Assembly: GCF_947624825.1 (NCBI RefSeq)
Contig: NZ_CANQLZ010000015.1
Span: 1 to 52,708, forward strand
Direction: 5' to 3'
Source of the DNA: an uncultured Acinetobacter sp.
GTDB taxonomy: Bacteria > Pseudomonadota > Gammaproteobacteria > Pseudomonadales > Moraxellaceae
DNA length: 52,708 bases
A program made the position numbers and the translations under genes. Of this stretch, positions 33,132-42,221 are shown piece by piece. Each line of letters begins with the position of its first letter. Within the stretch, counting starts at the first letter, position 1. The notes under the pieces are model-generated. The model did no database searches, was not told the origin of the DNA, and saw nothing but the letters and a program-made list of their open reading frames with translations.

Positions 33132-34685
33132 TTATGGGTTAAAAAGATTTAACTGATCAGCAATATATAAAGTTGGGGTATCGACGCGCATGCGCACATT
33201 ATCCAAATATTTTTGTTCTAAACCGTTGGTGGTCCAAAGCCCCATATCGTCATCATTCAAAATCCCAAGTGTTTGTCGGTTAATCAACCATAAACCTTCC
33301 ATTTTGTCATGTGCATAACCGACACGTTTACCCATATCCAACACCAATGTCTTACTTACAGGCTGAATATTGAGCGCTTGTAATGCTTCCCATTTTTTAT
33401 CCTGATTGATGAAATACTGCTCTAGGGTTTCACCTTGAATGGTTAAACCAAGTTGAGGGTCTTGCACAAGATCCCCTTGAGTTGCCATATCTTCCAAATT
33501 GGTCGCGTCTTTTAAGTTAATACGATAAACATGTTTCATGATATTGGGATCATTTTTAATGAATTTGCCATCACGTTCTAACACTAAAAATTCGTGATCA
33601 TTAATCGCAATAATCGCTGAGTTTGAGTTTGCATCAATTTCTTGACGATACAGATATTGAGCAACTTTGCCTGTTTCAAGATTGATGGTCACAATACGTG
33701 TTAAGGTTGATCTATTCACAGCTTTGCTTGGCAAATCCATAGTTGATTGCATAATCCCAACTAAGGTTTTTTGATCAGGGGTAATGGTTAAACCTTCCAT
33801 ACCACGGTTGGCACGGCGATGACTGAATTCTTGCGGTAAAGTGAATGTATTGCGCAGATCATTCACAAAAGGATTAATACGACCAATTTCTTTTCCACTG
33901 GCATCATAGTGCACCATGTGAGGACCATATTCATCACTCACCCAAAATGTCCCATCATTTAATGCCGCCAAACCTTCAGAGTCCAAACCATAATCGTCAA
34001 GTTTGATTGGATTGGTGGTTGGGTCATACGGTTTTGATGAATCTTGAGCAATGACCTTGCCATGAATATCGTAAGGGGTTTCGCCTGTACCACCGAGTGC
34101 AGCCGTATTAGGCAAGCCACTAATATTCTGTCCATCACGATCTTTTAATAAAATGGTTTTGATCATGTTGATTGAGCCATCCTCTTGTGCCTCAAATAAT
34201 CCAATTTTAGGTACATAGTCAGGCATTGGGAAAATCTTACCGGCTCCATTCACGCCATCGTTATAGTCAGCATTCGGACCACGATCTGTGATGGCGTAAA
34301 ATTGTTTATTGTTGGTCGGATGTGCCGCAACATCAGAGCCAAAGCCACCTTGTCGCAGGGTAAATGCACTTGCAATCGTGGTTCCGTTGGCTTGAAAGCT
34401 GGTTAAATTTTGGTAAGGTAATGCAACACCTTGGGCAAATAGGTTGGGACCACATTGGAGTGAACTTTGTTGGACTTCATTGCTCTCTAACAGACCATTT
34501 TGATTTTGGTCCAAACCACTTTCAATACGTGTGCCAGCACTCCAGCAATCAGCATTACCAAGTACTAAAGGCGTCTGTTGAATCAAGCTATTTAATCCAT
34601 TTTGACCATTGTCCCCATCATCACCGCATGCGGTTAAGAAAAGTGTTGAAGCGAGTAAAGCTAAAGTGATTGGTGTTTTTTTCAT
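33132..34685 (-). CDS. phytase-like esterase family lipoprotein with Ca-binding N-terminal module
   Basis: The 517-residue lipoprotein has signal and lipobox MKKTPITLALLASTLFLTAC. Next comes a short module with DQNQNGLLESNEVQ, an EF-hand-like calcium loop in a CW...LQC setting (DUF7151-like, residues about 28-80). The phytase-like domain (PF13449) then shows TLRQGGFGSDVAAHP, AITDRGPNADYN, DYGLDSEGLAALNDGTFWVSDEYGPHMVHYD, GMEGLTITPDQKTLVGIMQ and HEFLVLERDGKF. It is probably an outer-membrane phosphoesterase. It is a distant paralogue of 8379-9629, longer by the calcium module. A Pho-box-like site lies about 50 bases before the start. Confidence 0.88.
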   Translation of the reverse strand: MKKTPITLALLASTLFLTACGDDGDNGQNGLNSLIQQTPLVLGNADCWSAGTRIESGLDQNQNGLLESNEVQQSSLQCGPNLFAQGVALPYQNLTSFQANGTTIASAFTLRQGGFGSDVAAHPTNNKQFYAITDRGPNADYNDGVNGAGKIFPMPDYVPKIGLFEAQEDGSINMIKTILLKDRDGQNISGLPNTAALGGTGETPYDIHGKVIAQDSSKPYDPTTNPIKLDDYGLDSEGLAALNDGTFWVSDEYGPHMVHYDASGKEIGRINPFVNDLRNTFTLPQEFSHRRANRGMEGLTITPDQKTLVGIMQSTMDLPSKAVNRSTLTRIVTINLETGKVAQYLYRQEIDANSNSAIIAINDHEFLVLERDGKFIKNDPNIMKHVYRINLKDATNLEDMATQGDLVQDPQLGLTIQGETLEQYFINQDKKWEALQALNIQPVSKTLVLDMGKRVGYAHDKMEGLWLINRQTLGILNDDDMGLWTTNGLEQKYLDNVRMRVDTPTLYIADQLNLFNP

Positions 34686-34733
34686 TGTTAATAAGCATTG
34701 TTATAAAGTAAGGCTGTATGGTAGGAAGCAAAA

Positions 34734-34751
34734 ATGACATTTATGTGAAAA
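34734..34751 (-). promoter_or_regulatory. candidate Pho box of the phytase-like lipoprotein gene
   Basis: Read on the minus strand, TTTTCACATAAATGTCAT matches the consensus CTGTCATAWAWCTGTCAY at 14 of 18 positions. A -10-like TACCAT follows about 10 bases downstream. The site is about 50 bases before the ATG. Confidence 0.5.
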
Positions 34752-35152
34752 AATATAAATCATTCAGGATATTAAAATCTTAGATAAGCATTTGGGTTTA
34801 AGTATCCTCTTAATTGTTCAACATAGCTTTCATTTTCTAAAGCAGTGCCAAAATTATATTTAAAGGTTGTGTTGGCTGCTTCATGATGAATACTCAATAC
34901 TTTGAATTGTATGTAGCTAAGCAAAATCTTACATAGCTTATAAGTGTGTATGGTGTGTTGCTTAAATCGCATCTGTGATCATCATTGCAATTGTTTAATA
35001 TTTTTAATCAATGTTTTACATTTTGGTTTGATTGTTGAATATATTCTCGGGGATATAGGCAAGAGAGATGATTTGTATTTAATAAAAACTAAACAATGTG
35101 TGTGTTTTTAAAGTTACTTAAAGTTGGATGTGTTTTTAGGGACTTCATAAAA

Positions 35153-35190
35153 CGGTCATAGCTTTGTCATCTTGATGACATTGCTACACT
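35153..35190 (+). promoter_or_regulatory. candidate Pho box and -10 of the phosphatase gene
   Basis: CGGTCATAGCTTTGTCAT (35153-35170) matches the Pho-box consensus at 14 of 18 positions, with the two GTCAT cores exactly 11 bases apart. A -10-like TACACT lies at 35185-35190, and the ATG at 35228. Confidence 0.55.
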
Positions 35191-35227
35191 TTAGTGTGAC
35201 GGACATTCAAGATCAGGATGTCATTTC

Positions 35228-36952
35228 ATGCGTACTCCCCACAAAATTCTCTCTAGTAGCATCATGTTGGCGTTATTCACCACCTTAGTTGGCTGTAATG
35301 ACAATGATAAGGCACAGGTCACCACTCCTCAAGTTGAAACACTGCCTCAAGTGGAGCAGCCACCACTGGCAGCACAAACCCAGTATCGCGTTTATCCTTA
35401 TTTACAAAACCCAACTCATGATGCCATGAGTATTTTATGGTTAAGTGAAGATGATCAGCCAGTGACGGTCACGGTTGAGGGCGTCGGCACATTTAAGAGC
35501 CAACCGGTATTGGCTAAAAATTTAGATTATTCTGATGGGGAGCTTGCCTATATTCATGGCGAGAAAAATTTTGGTCAGATTTTTGCCCATGTTGCCAAAG
35601 GTCAAGCCCCAAGTTTACCGTATCAGCATCGTATCCGTATCACAGGTTTAACTGCCAATACACAATATACGTATCAAGTGGGCAGTGACCAACCTGAGCC
35701 ATTTGTGTCGAGCTTTACTACAGCACCTCAGACCTCATCTGCCACGCCAATTAATTTTGTGGTGATGGCAGATATGGAAACAGAACCTGAATCTACTCAA
35801 AAAACAGTTGCTTGGGCTGCAAATGCCAAAGCCTCAGGTGGTTGGAAGTTGGCCAGTGACCCAAATACCTATCAGCGTCAGTATTTAGTAGATCAAACTC
35901 AAGGCTATCAACAAACTTTAAAATATGCGGCAAGTTTATCGCCGCGTTTATGGTTGATTGCCGGAGACTTGGTAGAAAAGGGTGGTCGTCAACTCGATTG
36001 GGATGAATTTTGGCGACATGCTGCAGGCGAGTGGGGCAATATGGCGTCTTCTACGCCTATTTTACCTGTGTTAGGTAACCATGAAAATTATTGGCATCCA
36101 AATGCTGGTGGTTATAGTGCTGCCGCCGTACGCCGTGCTTATGATAAATGGGAAAGCTATTTTGAATTACCAGATAACCAAGCCCGCGACCCACGTCATC
36201 AAGAGCGTTATTACCGTGTTGATTATGGGCCGGTGACTTTTATTCATTTAGATTCATCCAACGGCGATGACAGCGATGCAAGTAAAGACACCAATTTAGG
36301 CTTAAATGGTGCCGAGGCACAGGTACCTGACTTTAATGAAGGTTCAGAACAATGGCGTTGGGCTGAGCGTCAATTGGCTGATGCACGTGCGCAAGGCCAG
36401 ATTATTTTTGTGCAATGGCATCATATGGCTTATGGCACAGGTGTGCATAGCTTAGTGTCGGGCAATGCTGGTATTGTTAATAATGAAGATAGCCAATCCG
36501 GCTTACCTATGCGTGTCTATCATCCTTTATTACGTGATTATGGCGTGACGGCAGTGTTCTCAGGACACAATGAGTTACTCGAAACCGTGACATTAGATGG
36601 TATCCATTATTGGGATGTCGGGATTGCAGGAGATGGCTTACGTGGACCGGGTTATGTACCAACGACCACTTATGTGCCTTTTGAGTTATTGCCTGAGGCA
36701 GCTCAAGCCACGCATTGGAGCGCACATGGTGATGCTGATGAAGTTTGGCAAGGTCAGCGTTTAGTGGCAGGCGGCAAACATTATGGCTTCTTACATGTTA
36801 AAGTTGAACCCACTACAATGGGTCAATATCAAGTGGTGTTTGAACCACGTTATTCACTACCTGTGACCGATGCTTTGGGCAAAGCCACGGGCGAGTTTAA
36901 AACAGAAATTTATGATCATGTGGTGAAAGTTCAGGTGCAGCCAAAATCTTAA
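35228..36952 (+). CDS. purple-acid-phosphatase-like metallophosphoesterase lipoprotein
   Basis: The 574-residue protein has signal and lipobox MRTPHKILSSSIMLALFTTLVGC. A fibronectin-like PAP N-terminal domain (YRVYPYLQNPTHDAMSILWL ... TGLTANTQYTYQVG, about 50-165) precedes a calcineurin-like phosphoesterase domain. Metal motifs are VVMADME, IAGDLVEKGGRQLDW, VLGNHENYW, VQWHHMAYGTGVHS and FSGHNELLE. The first motif is D-x-E rather than D-x-H, and the last is GHNE rather than GHxH, so the metal site differs from classic purple acid phosphatases. It probably hydrolyses phosphomonoesters at the cell surface. A Pho-box-like site sits in its promoter. Confidence 0.87.
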   Translation: MRTPHKILSSSIMLALFTTLVGCNDNDKAQVTTPQVETLPQVEQPPLAAQTQYRVYPYLQNPTHDAMSILWLSEDDQPVTVTVEGVGTFKSQPVLAKNLDYSDGELAYIHGEKNFGQIFAHVAKGQAPSLPYQHRIRITGLTANTQYTYQVGSDQPEPFVSSFTTAPQTSSATPINFVVMADMETEPESTQKTVAWAANAKASGGWKLASDPNTYQRQYLVDQTQGYQQTLKYAASLSPRLWLIAGDLVEKGGRQLDWDEFWRHAAGEWGNMASSTPILPVLGNHENYWHPNAGGYSAAAVRRAYDKWESYFELPDNQARDPRHQERYYRVDYGPVTFIHLDSSNGDDSDASKDTNLGLNGAEAQVPDFNEGSEQWRWAERQLADARAQGQIIFVQWHHMAYGTGVHSLVSGNAGIVNNEDSQSGLPMRVYHPLLRDYGVTAVFSGHNELLETVTLDGIHYWDVGIAGDGLRGPGYVPTTTYVPFELLPEAAQATHWSAHGDADEVWQGQRLVAGGKHYGFLHVKVEPTTMGQYQVVFEPRYSLPVTDALGKATGEFKTEIYDHVVKVQVQPKS

Positions 36953-36990
36953 GCTGATGGCTTGAATATTCATATAAAACTTCATAAGGT

Positions 36991-37015
36991 GGAGAGATAT
37001 TCAACTTATCTCTCC
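36991..37015 (+). promoter_or_regulatory. hairpin abutting the bestrophin start codon
   Basis: GGAGAGATA / TATCTCTCC, a perfect 9-bp stem with a 7-base loop ending 4 bases before ATG 37020. The only Shine-Dalgarno-like sequence (AAGGTGGAG, 36986-36994) is partly in the 5' arm. Confidence 0.5.
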
Positions 37016-37019
37016 CGTT

Positions 37020-37931
37020 ATGATTGTTCGCGATAAAAATAATAGTCTTAGTTTACTGTTTGCATGGTCAGGCACCATTTTACCCAAAGTCTTAGGAGCT
37101 TTGCTCTGTGTGGTACTCATTTCGACCTTACTTTTGTATTTTAGTCAGCAGCATTTGATTCATTTTCCTCAAGTCCCTGCCATTGGGTTTACCATTTTTG
37201 GGGTAATTTTATCGATCTTTTTAAGTTTTCGGAACAATGCCAGTTATGAGCGTTGGTGGGAAGGGCGTAAACTTTGGGGGGCTTTAATTGCCCATTCACG
37301 TCATATCAGTCGTGATAGCCAAGTATTAGATGCACCGGCACGGCGTGTGCTGATGTATCGTGTTATGCTATTTAGTCACTTACTGCGCGATCGTTTGCGC
37401 CGTGAGCACCAAGATTTTTCAAGCTATACTGATCATGTCAACTTGAATCAGGCTGAGTTTGAGGCTTTGCCAAGCCATCTAAATGCCGCACAATGGGTTT
37501 TAGAGAAAATTCAGGCAGATTTGGTCCATCAACTTAAAAATAGAAACATCTCAGATATTGTCTATCAAGGCTTAACCCAACATATTGTGCAGCTGGGCAA
37601 TATTCAAGCCGGTTGTGACCGGATTGCCAGTACACCATTGCCTTTTGCTTATTCGGTGTTGTTACATCGCGCCGTGTATGTATTTTGCTTAATCTTGCCC
37701 TTTAGTTTAAGTCAAAGTTTAGGACTATGGACACCGCTTTTGGTCGCAATGATTGCGTATTTGGTGTTAGGTTTAGATGCTTTAAGTGCAGAATTAGAAG
37801 AGCCCTTTGGACGACAAGACAATGATTTGGCTTTAGATTCCATTGTACGTTTGGTTGAGCGTGAAATGCGTACCGCTTTAGGTGATGCTATTCCTGCTGC
37901 CATTACAGCACAGCGCGATAATTTAACCTAA
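37020..37931 (+). CDS. bestrophin-like anion channel family protein
   Basis: The 303-residue protein is of the bacterial bestrophin/UPF0187 family. An N-terminal basic segment is followed by two membrane helices (about 23-42 and 50-68). The conserved ILSIFLSFRNNASYERWWEGRKLWGALIAHSR (about 61-92) lines the pore. Two later hydrophobic helices (about 220-255) lead to a C-terminal ELEEPFGRQDNDLALDSI, the Ca-clasp-like and anion-selectivity segment. Bacterial members form pentameric ion channels. It follows the phosphatase gene by 67 bases and could share its Pho-type transcript. Confidence 0.87.
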   Translation: MIVRDKNNSLSLLFAWSGTILPKVLGALLCVVLISTLLLYFSQQHLIHFPQVPAIGFTIFGVILSIFLSFRNNASYERWWEGRKLWGALIAHSRHISRDSQVLDAPARRVLMYRVMLFSHLLRDRLRREHQDFSSYTDHVNLNQAEFEALPSHLNAAQWVLEKIQADLVHQLKNRNISDIVYQGLTQHIVQLGNIQAGCDRIASTPLPFAYSVLLHRAVYVFCLILPFSLSQSLGLWTPLLVAMIAYLVLGLDALSAELEEPFGRQDNDLALDSIVRLVEREMRTALGDAIPAAITAQRDNLT

Positions 37932-38076
37932 AACATAACACCAAATTCCGACCAAAAAATAGCCTAAGTATTATATGAAATTTAAAATTGCTTATACAAA
38001 ATAAATTTACGAAAAACTCAACTAAAGAAGAAAAAATTAATTGAAAGGTGATCTTTTAAAGGTCGTGTAAAATCCA

Positions 38077-38140
38077 ATTGGCACTATAACTGTGCCAATG
38101 CATAGATTTTTTTAGTGGAATATGCACTCATAGTGCATAT
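38077..38140. terminator. two tandem hairpins between convergent bestrophin and lysR
   Basis: ATTGGCAC / GTGCCAAT (38077-38099) is followed after 7 bases by T7. ATATGCACT-CAT-AGTGCATAT (38120-38140) is a perfect 9-bp stem. Together they probably separate the convergent transcripts. Confidence 0.5.
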
Positions 38141-38204
38141 ATCGTCTTAGCGTTCATCAAGTCTATTTTTTAGATATAACCAACGAGGCACAGCATCTTT
38201 AATT

Positions 38205-39131
38205 TTAAGATGCTTGTTGCTTACGCTGTTGTAAGCTACGTAAATGTAAAAAAAACTGCTCTACGATTAAATTAGGTCGGCAGCCTTTACGCGTGATCAT
38301 ACAAATTTCAGTGGTGTAATGCATTTTTTTAGGCAAAATAGCGCAAATCAAACCATCGTCTTGCCATTTCTTCGCATAGTGATTCGGTAAAAAGCCTAAA
38401 TATTTGCCACTTAAAATTAAAAAAGCAATGCCTTCACGGTCAGTTGCCGTTGCGGTGCAATTTAAATGTTGGTGTAAGCGTACAGCGCGTTCCGGCATGG
38501 CATAGTTTGGTCTCACGGCAGCCCAATGAGCCAAATCATTTAAATTTAAGTCTTTTTGCTGTGCCAGTGGATGATTTTTGGCGCAATATAAATATGAATC
38601 TTCGGCATACAGTGGAGTGTAATCTAGCCCTGAAAGCGGTGTGACTAAAGGCACTGCACCTAAGTGTAAGCGTTGATCAAGCACCTTACATTCAATATCA
38701 CAAAGCGTACTCATACTTAAGTTTAGACAGACATCAGGATGTTCTTCACTTAAATGTGCCAAACTTTCTGTAATTAAATCATGATGCATAGTGACCAAAT
38801 TATTAATTAACCCTAAATGTAGCTCACCTTTGAGTTTTTTATGCATGTGGTTGATTTTATAACGAAAATCTTCAACCGCGCGGTTTAAGTCTTCCAAATA
38901 GAGTAAGATTTCTTGTCCTTCTTCGGTCAAAGAAAAACCGGCACGACCACGCTGACATAGGCGTAAACCGATTCGATTTTCAAGATCGGTCATATGTAAA
39001 CTAATGGCAGATCGGCTAATCCCTAAGACACTCTCTGCTGTAGTAAAGCTGCGACACTCGGCAACCGTTTTAAAAATTTTTAGTAATTTTAAATCAAAAT
39101 CAGTGATTTGCTGTAATTTATTGGCTTTCAT
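38205..39131 (-). CDS. LysR family regulator, probable control of the beta-alanine genes
   Basis: The 308-residue LysR protein has its helix-turn-helix at residues about 10-70 (FDLKLLKIFKTVAECRSFTTAESVLGISRSAISLHMTDLENRIG) and a substrate-binding domain after residue 95 (LHLGLINNLVTMHHDLI). It is divergent from the aminotransferase gene. The real gap to that gene's likely start at 39229 is about 97 bases, which is the classic arrangement for a LysR activator of its neighbour. The effector is unknown; beta-alanine or a product is plausible from context. Confidence 0.88.
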   Translation of the reverse strand: MKANKLQQITDFDLKLLKIFKTVAECRSFTTAESVLGISRSAISLHMTDLENRIGLRLCQRGRAGFSLTEEGQEILLYLEDLNRAVEDFRYKINHMHKKLKGELHLGLINNLVTMHHDLITESLAHLSEEHPDVCLNLSMSTLCDIECKVLDQRLHLGAVPLVTPLSGLDYTPLYAEDSYLYCAKNHPLAQQKDLNLNDLAHWAAVRPNYAMPERAVRLHQHLNCTATATDREGIAFLILSGKYLGFLPNHYAKKWQDDGLICAILPKKMHYTTEICMITRKGCRPNLIVEQFFLHLRSLQQRKQQAS

Positions 39132-39228
39132 TTTAGTTGAGCTTTTTTATATCTAAAGTTGAGTGAATCTAAATTTATCTCGTTGCATAAGCGCTCTACA
39201 CTCAAGCTATAACTTCAACAATAAAGCG

Positions 39229-40590
39229 ATGCATATGAACAATATCAATAATTTAGACAACCTCAATTACCAAGCACATTGGATGCCATTTTCAGCAAAT
39301 CGTCAGTTTCAACGTGATCCACGCTTTATTTTATCTGCCCAAGGGCATTATTTGCAGGATCAACACGGACGCCAAGTCTATGACTCGTTGTCTGGTTTAT
39401 GGACCTGTGGTTTAGGTCATTGTGTCCCTGAGATTCAACAAGCAGTCGCCAAACAACTTTCGCAGCTTGACTATGCTCCGGCATTCCAATTTGCCCATCC
39501 ATGGTCTTTTAAGTTAGCAGAAAAAATCGTTGAAAAGATGCCCGCTGGTCTAGAACATGTGTTTTTTACCAATTCAGGCTCAGAATCTGCAGATACATCT
39601 TTGAAAATGGCGCGTGCCTACTGGCGTGCTAAAGGTTTACCAAGCAAAACCAAATTGATTGGCCGAGCACGTGGCTATCACGGCGTGAATGTTGGCGGTA
39701 CCAGTGTAGGTGGCATTGGGGGTAACCGCAAAACTTTTGGTCAGTTACTCGATGCCGATCATCTGCCGCATACTTTACAGTCACATTTACAGTTTCAAAA
39801 GGGCTGTGCCCAAACGGGTGGCATAGAACTTGCTAATGAGATGCTCAAGCTGATTGAGCTGCATGATGCATCTAATATTGCCGCATTAATTGTGGAGCCG
39901 GTGGCGGGTTCAGCAGGGTGTATTGCACCACCGGTTGGTTATTTAAAACGTCTACGTGAAATTTGTGATCAGCACAATATCTTACTCATTTTTGATGAGG
40001 TGATTACCGGTTTTGGTCGCTTAGGCACTTGGACGGGTGCTGAGTATTTTGGTGTAACGCCTGATATTTTAAATTTTGCTAAACAAGTCACCAATGGTGC
40101 AATTCCTTTAGGTGGCGTGGTGGCAAGTCGCGAGATTTATCAAACCTTTATGCAGCAAGATTTGCCTGAACATATGGTTGAATTTGGACACGGTTATACC
40201 TATTCAGCACATCCGGTGGCATGTGCGGCGGGTTTAGCCACCATTCAAGCCTTAGAAGAGCAACAAGCGATTGAAAGTGCAGCTGAGCTTGCACCTGAAT
40301 TTGAGCGCCTATTGCACAGCTTAAAAGGCACACCACATGTGATTGACATTCGTAATTGCGGTTTGATTGGCACGGTACAGTTGGCACCACGTCATGGCGA
40401 TGCTGCAATTCGACCTTTTGAGGCAGGTCTTAAACTTTGGCAAGCAGGTTTTTATGTCCGCTTTGGCGCAGACACCTTGCAATTTGGTCCAATGTTTAAT
40501 GCCAAAGCACAGGATTTACAACGCCTAGTGAATGCTGTAGGCGACACTTTATATCAATTAGAAACAACAAAAACGGCATGCAGTGCTTAA
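39229..40590 (+). CDS. omega-amino acid (beta-alanine):pyruvate aminotransferase
   Basis: The protein of about 453 residues is a class-III PLP aminotransferase: HWMPFSANRQFQRDPRFILSAQGHYLQD at the N-terminus, SGLWTCGLGHCVPEIQQAV, FFTNSGSESADTSLKMARAYW, GRARGYHGVNVGGTSVGGIGGNRK, LLIFDEVITGFGRLG, and the cofactor lysine in ILNFAKQVTNGAIPLGGV. These match omega-amino-acid:pyruvate transaminases. It converts beta-alanine to malonate semialdehyde. A GTG-initiated extension to 39163 would consume the whole divergent promoter; ATG 39229 or 39235 is more likely. mmsA follows, 13 bases after the stop. Confidence 0.9.
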   Translation: MHMNNINNLDNLNYQAHWMPFSANRQFQRDPRFILSAQGHYLQDQHGRQVYDSLSGLWTCGLGHCVPEIQQAVAKQLSQLDYAPAFQFAHPWSFKLAEKIVEKMPAGLEHVFFTNSGSESADTSLKMARAYWRAKGLPSKTKLIGRARGYHGVNVGGTSVGGIGGNRKTFGQLLDADHLPHTLQSHLQFQKGCAQTGGIELANEMLKLIELHDASNIAALIVEPVAGSAGCIAPPVGYLKRLREICDQHNILLIFDEVITGFGRLGTWTGAEYFGVTPDILNFAKQVTNGAIPLGGVVASREIYQTFMQQDLPEHMVEFGHGYTYSAHPVACAAGLATIQALEEQQAIESAAELAPEFERLLHSLKGTPHVIDIRNCGLIGTVQLAPRHGDAAIRPFEAGLKLWQAGFYVRFGADTLQFGPMFNAKAQDLQRLVNAVGDTLYQLETTKTACSA

Positions 40591-40603
40591 GGAAAATAAA
40601 ATC

Positions 40604-42139
40604 ATGAACTTTAACGAAAAATTTAATCAAGCACCAAATGCAACTGGCTTAGTCGGTCACTTTATTGCAGGTCAGTTGACGTATCAGACTGAACGTACGC
40701 AAAATATTTATAACCCTGCGACCGGTGAAATCACCAAACAAGTGGCACTCGCAGATACGCAAACCGTAGAACATGCGATTGCTGTGGCACAGGCTGCTTT
40801 TCCGGCATGGCGTGATACTCCCGTAATTAAGCGTGCGCGTGTCATGTTTAAGTTTAAAGAATTGCTTGAGCAGCACAGTGCAGATATTTGCCAGTTAATT
40901 GGTCAAGAGCACGGCAAAATTTTGCATGATGCAGCAGGTGAGTTGCAACGTGGTATTGAAAATGTCGAGTATGCCTGTGGTGCACCTGAATTATTAAAAG
41001 GTGAATATAGTAAAAATGTGGGTCCAGATATTGATTCTTGGAGTGACTTTCAGCCCTTAGGTGTAGTGGCTGGAATTACCCCATTTAACTTTCCTGCTAT
41101 GGTGCCTTTGTGGATGTTCCCTATGGCATTGGTATGTGGCAACACCTTCATTTTAAAGCCTTCGGAAAAAGATCCATCAACCAGTTTATTCTTGGCTGAA
41201 TTACTTAAAAAAGCGGGATTACCCGATGGTGTATTTAACGTCGTCAATGGGGATAAAGAAGCCGTTGATACCTTATTACATGATCGACTTATCCAAGCGG
41301 TGAGTTTTGTAGGTTCAACCCCGATTGCTGAATACATTTATGCTACTGCCACGGCGCATGGCAAACGCTGCCAAGCACTTGGTGGTGCTAAAAATCATGC
41401 CATTATTTTACCCGATGCAGATGTCGACAATGTGGTCAGTTCACTGCTAGGCGCAGCATTTGGTTCATCAGGTGAGCGTTGTATGGCGCTGTCGGTTGCA
41501 GTGGCAGTCGGCGATGAAATTGCTGACTTGGTCATTGAAAAATTACAAGCCGAAATCAAAAAACTCAAATATGGCCACTACGCAGATACCAGTAATGATT
41601 TTGGTCCTGTGATTAGTGCTGCACATAAAGCCAAAGTAGAAGGCTATATTCAAAGTGCCGAAGAGCAGGGTGCCAAAATTGTCGTGGATGGTCGTGGCGC
41701 TGCACCGAGCGGGTATGAGCAAGGATTTTTTGTTGGACCCACCTTAATTGATCAAGTCACGCCAGATATGCAAAGCTACCAAGAGGAAATTTTTGGTCCA
41801 GTTTTACAGATTGTACGTGTAAGCACCATGCAAGATGCTATGCAACTCATTAATGAACATGAATACGGCAACGGTACTTGTATTTATACCCGTGATGGTG
41901 AAGCAGCACGCTACTTTAGTCATCATATTCAAGTGGGTATGGTTGGAATTAATGTACCATTACCTGTGCCTGTGGCGTATCATAGCTTCGGTGGCTGGAA
42001 ACGCTCCCTGTTTGGTGACTTATATGCCTATGGTCCAGATGGCGTACGTTTTTACACACGTCGTAAAACCATCACGCAACGTTGGCCGGCGGCAAATGTA
42101 CGTGAAGCCAAACAATTTTCTATGCCAACTTTAAACTAA
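40604..42139 (+). CDS. mmsA: CoA-acylating methylmalonate/malonate-semialdehyde dehydrogenase
   Basis: The 511-residue MmsA-type aldehyde dehydrogenase carries GVVAGITPFNFPAMVPLWMFPMALVCGNTF, FVGSTPIAEYIY, RCQALGGAKNHAIILP and the nucleophile in FGSSGERCMALSVAV (C at about 287). Where ordinary dehydrogenases have a glutamate general base, this has the AKNH form, as in CoA-dependent MmsA enzymes. Next to a beta-alanine transaminase it would turn malonate semialdehyde into acetyl-CoA and CO2. A GTG at 40583 overlaps the upstream gene, but ATG 40604 with AAGGA 11-15 bases before it fits better. Confidence 0.93.
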   Translation: MNFNEKFNQAPNATGLVGHFIAGQLTYQTERTQNIYNPATGEITKQVALADTQTVEHAIAVAQAAFPAWRDTPVIKRARVMFKFKELLEQHSADICQLIGQEHGKILHDAAGELQRGIENVEYACGAPELLKGEYSKNVGPDIDSWSDFQPLGVVAGITPFNFPAMVPLWMFPMALVCGNTFILKPSEKDPSTSLFLAELLKKAGLPDGVFNVVNGDKEAVDTLLHDRLIQAVSFVGSTPIAEYIYATATAHGKRCQALGGAKNHAIILPDADVDNVVSSLLGAAFGSSGERCMALSVAVAVGDEIADLVIEKLQAEIKKLKYGHYADTSNDFGPVISAAHKAKVEGYIQSAEEQGAKIVVDGRGAAPSGYEQGFFVGPTLIDQVTPDMQSYQEEIFGPVLQIVRVSTMQDAMQLINEHEYGNGTCIYTRDGEAARYFSHHIQVGMVGINVPLPVPVAYHSFGGWKRSLFGDLYAYGPDGVRFYTRRKTITQRWPAANVREAKQFSMPTLN

Positions 42140-42143
42140 ACCT

Positions 42144-42175
42144 CACAGGGAAATATTGAATTTCCCTGTTTTTTA
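42144..42175 (+). terminator. intrinsic terminator after mmsA
   Basis: CAGGGAAAT / ATTTCCCTG perfect 9-bp stem, then T6. It suggests the following permease has its own promoter or is partly attenuated. Confidence 0.85.
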
Positions 42176-42221
42176 TTGAGAACTTTGTGATGTTATAACA
42201 ACAATAAAGGACGATTCCCCT

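Noticed and set aside
34772..34972. 66-aa minus-strand ORF between the two phosphoesterase genes
   Set aside because: No ribosome site, low-complexity sequence, and it lies just upstream of a Pho-box promoter region.
39163..39228. GTG-initiated extension of the beta-alanine aminotransferase
   Set aside because: It would leave only 31 bases for a divergent LysR-controlled promoter, and the extra residues are not aminotransferase-like.
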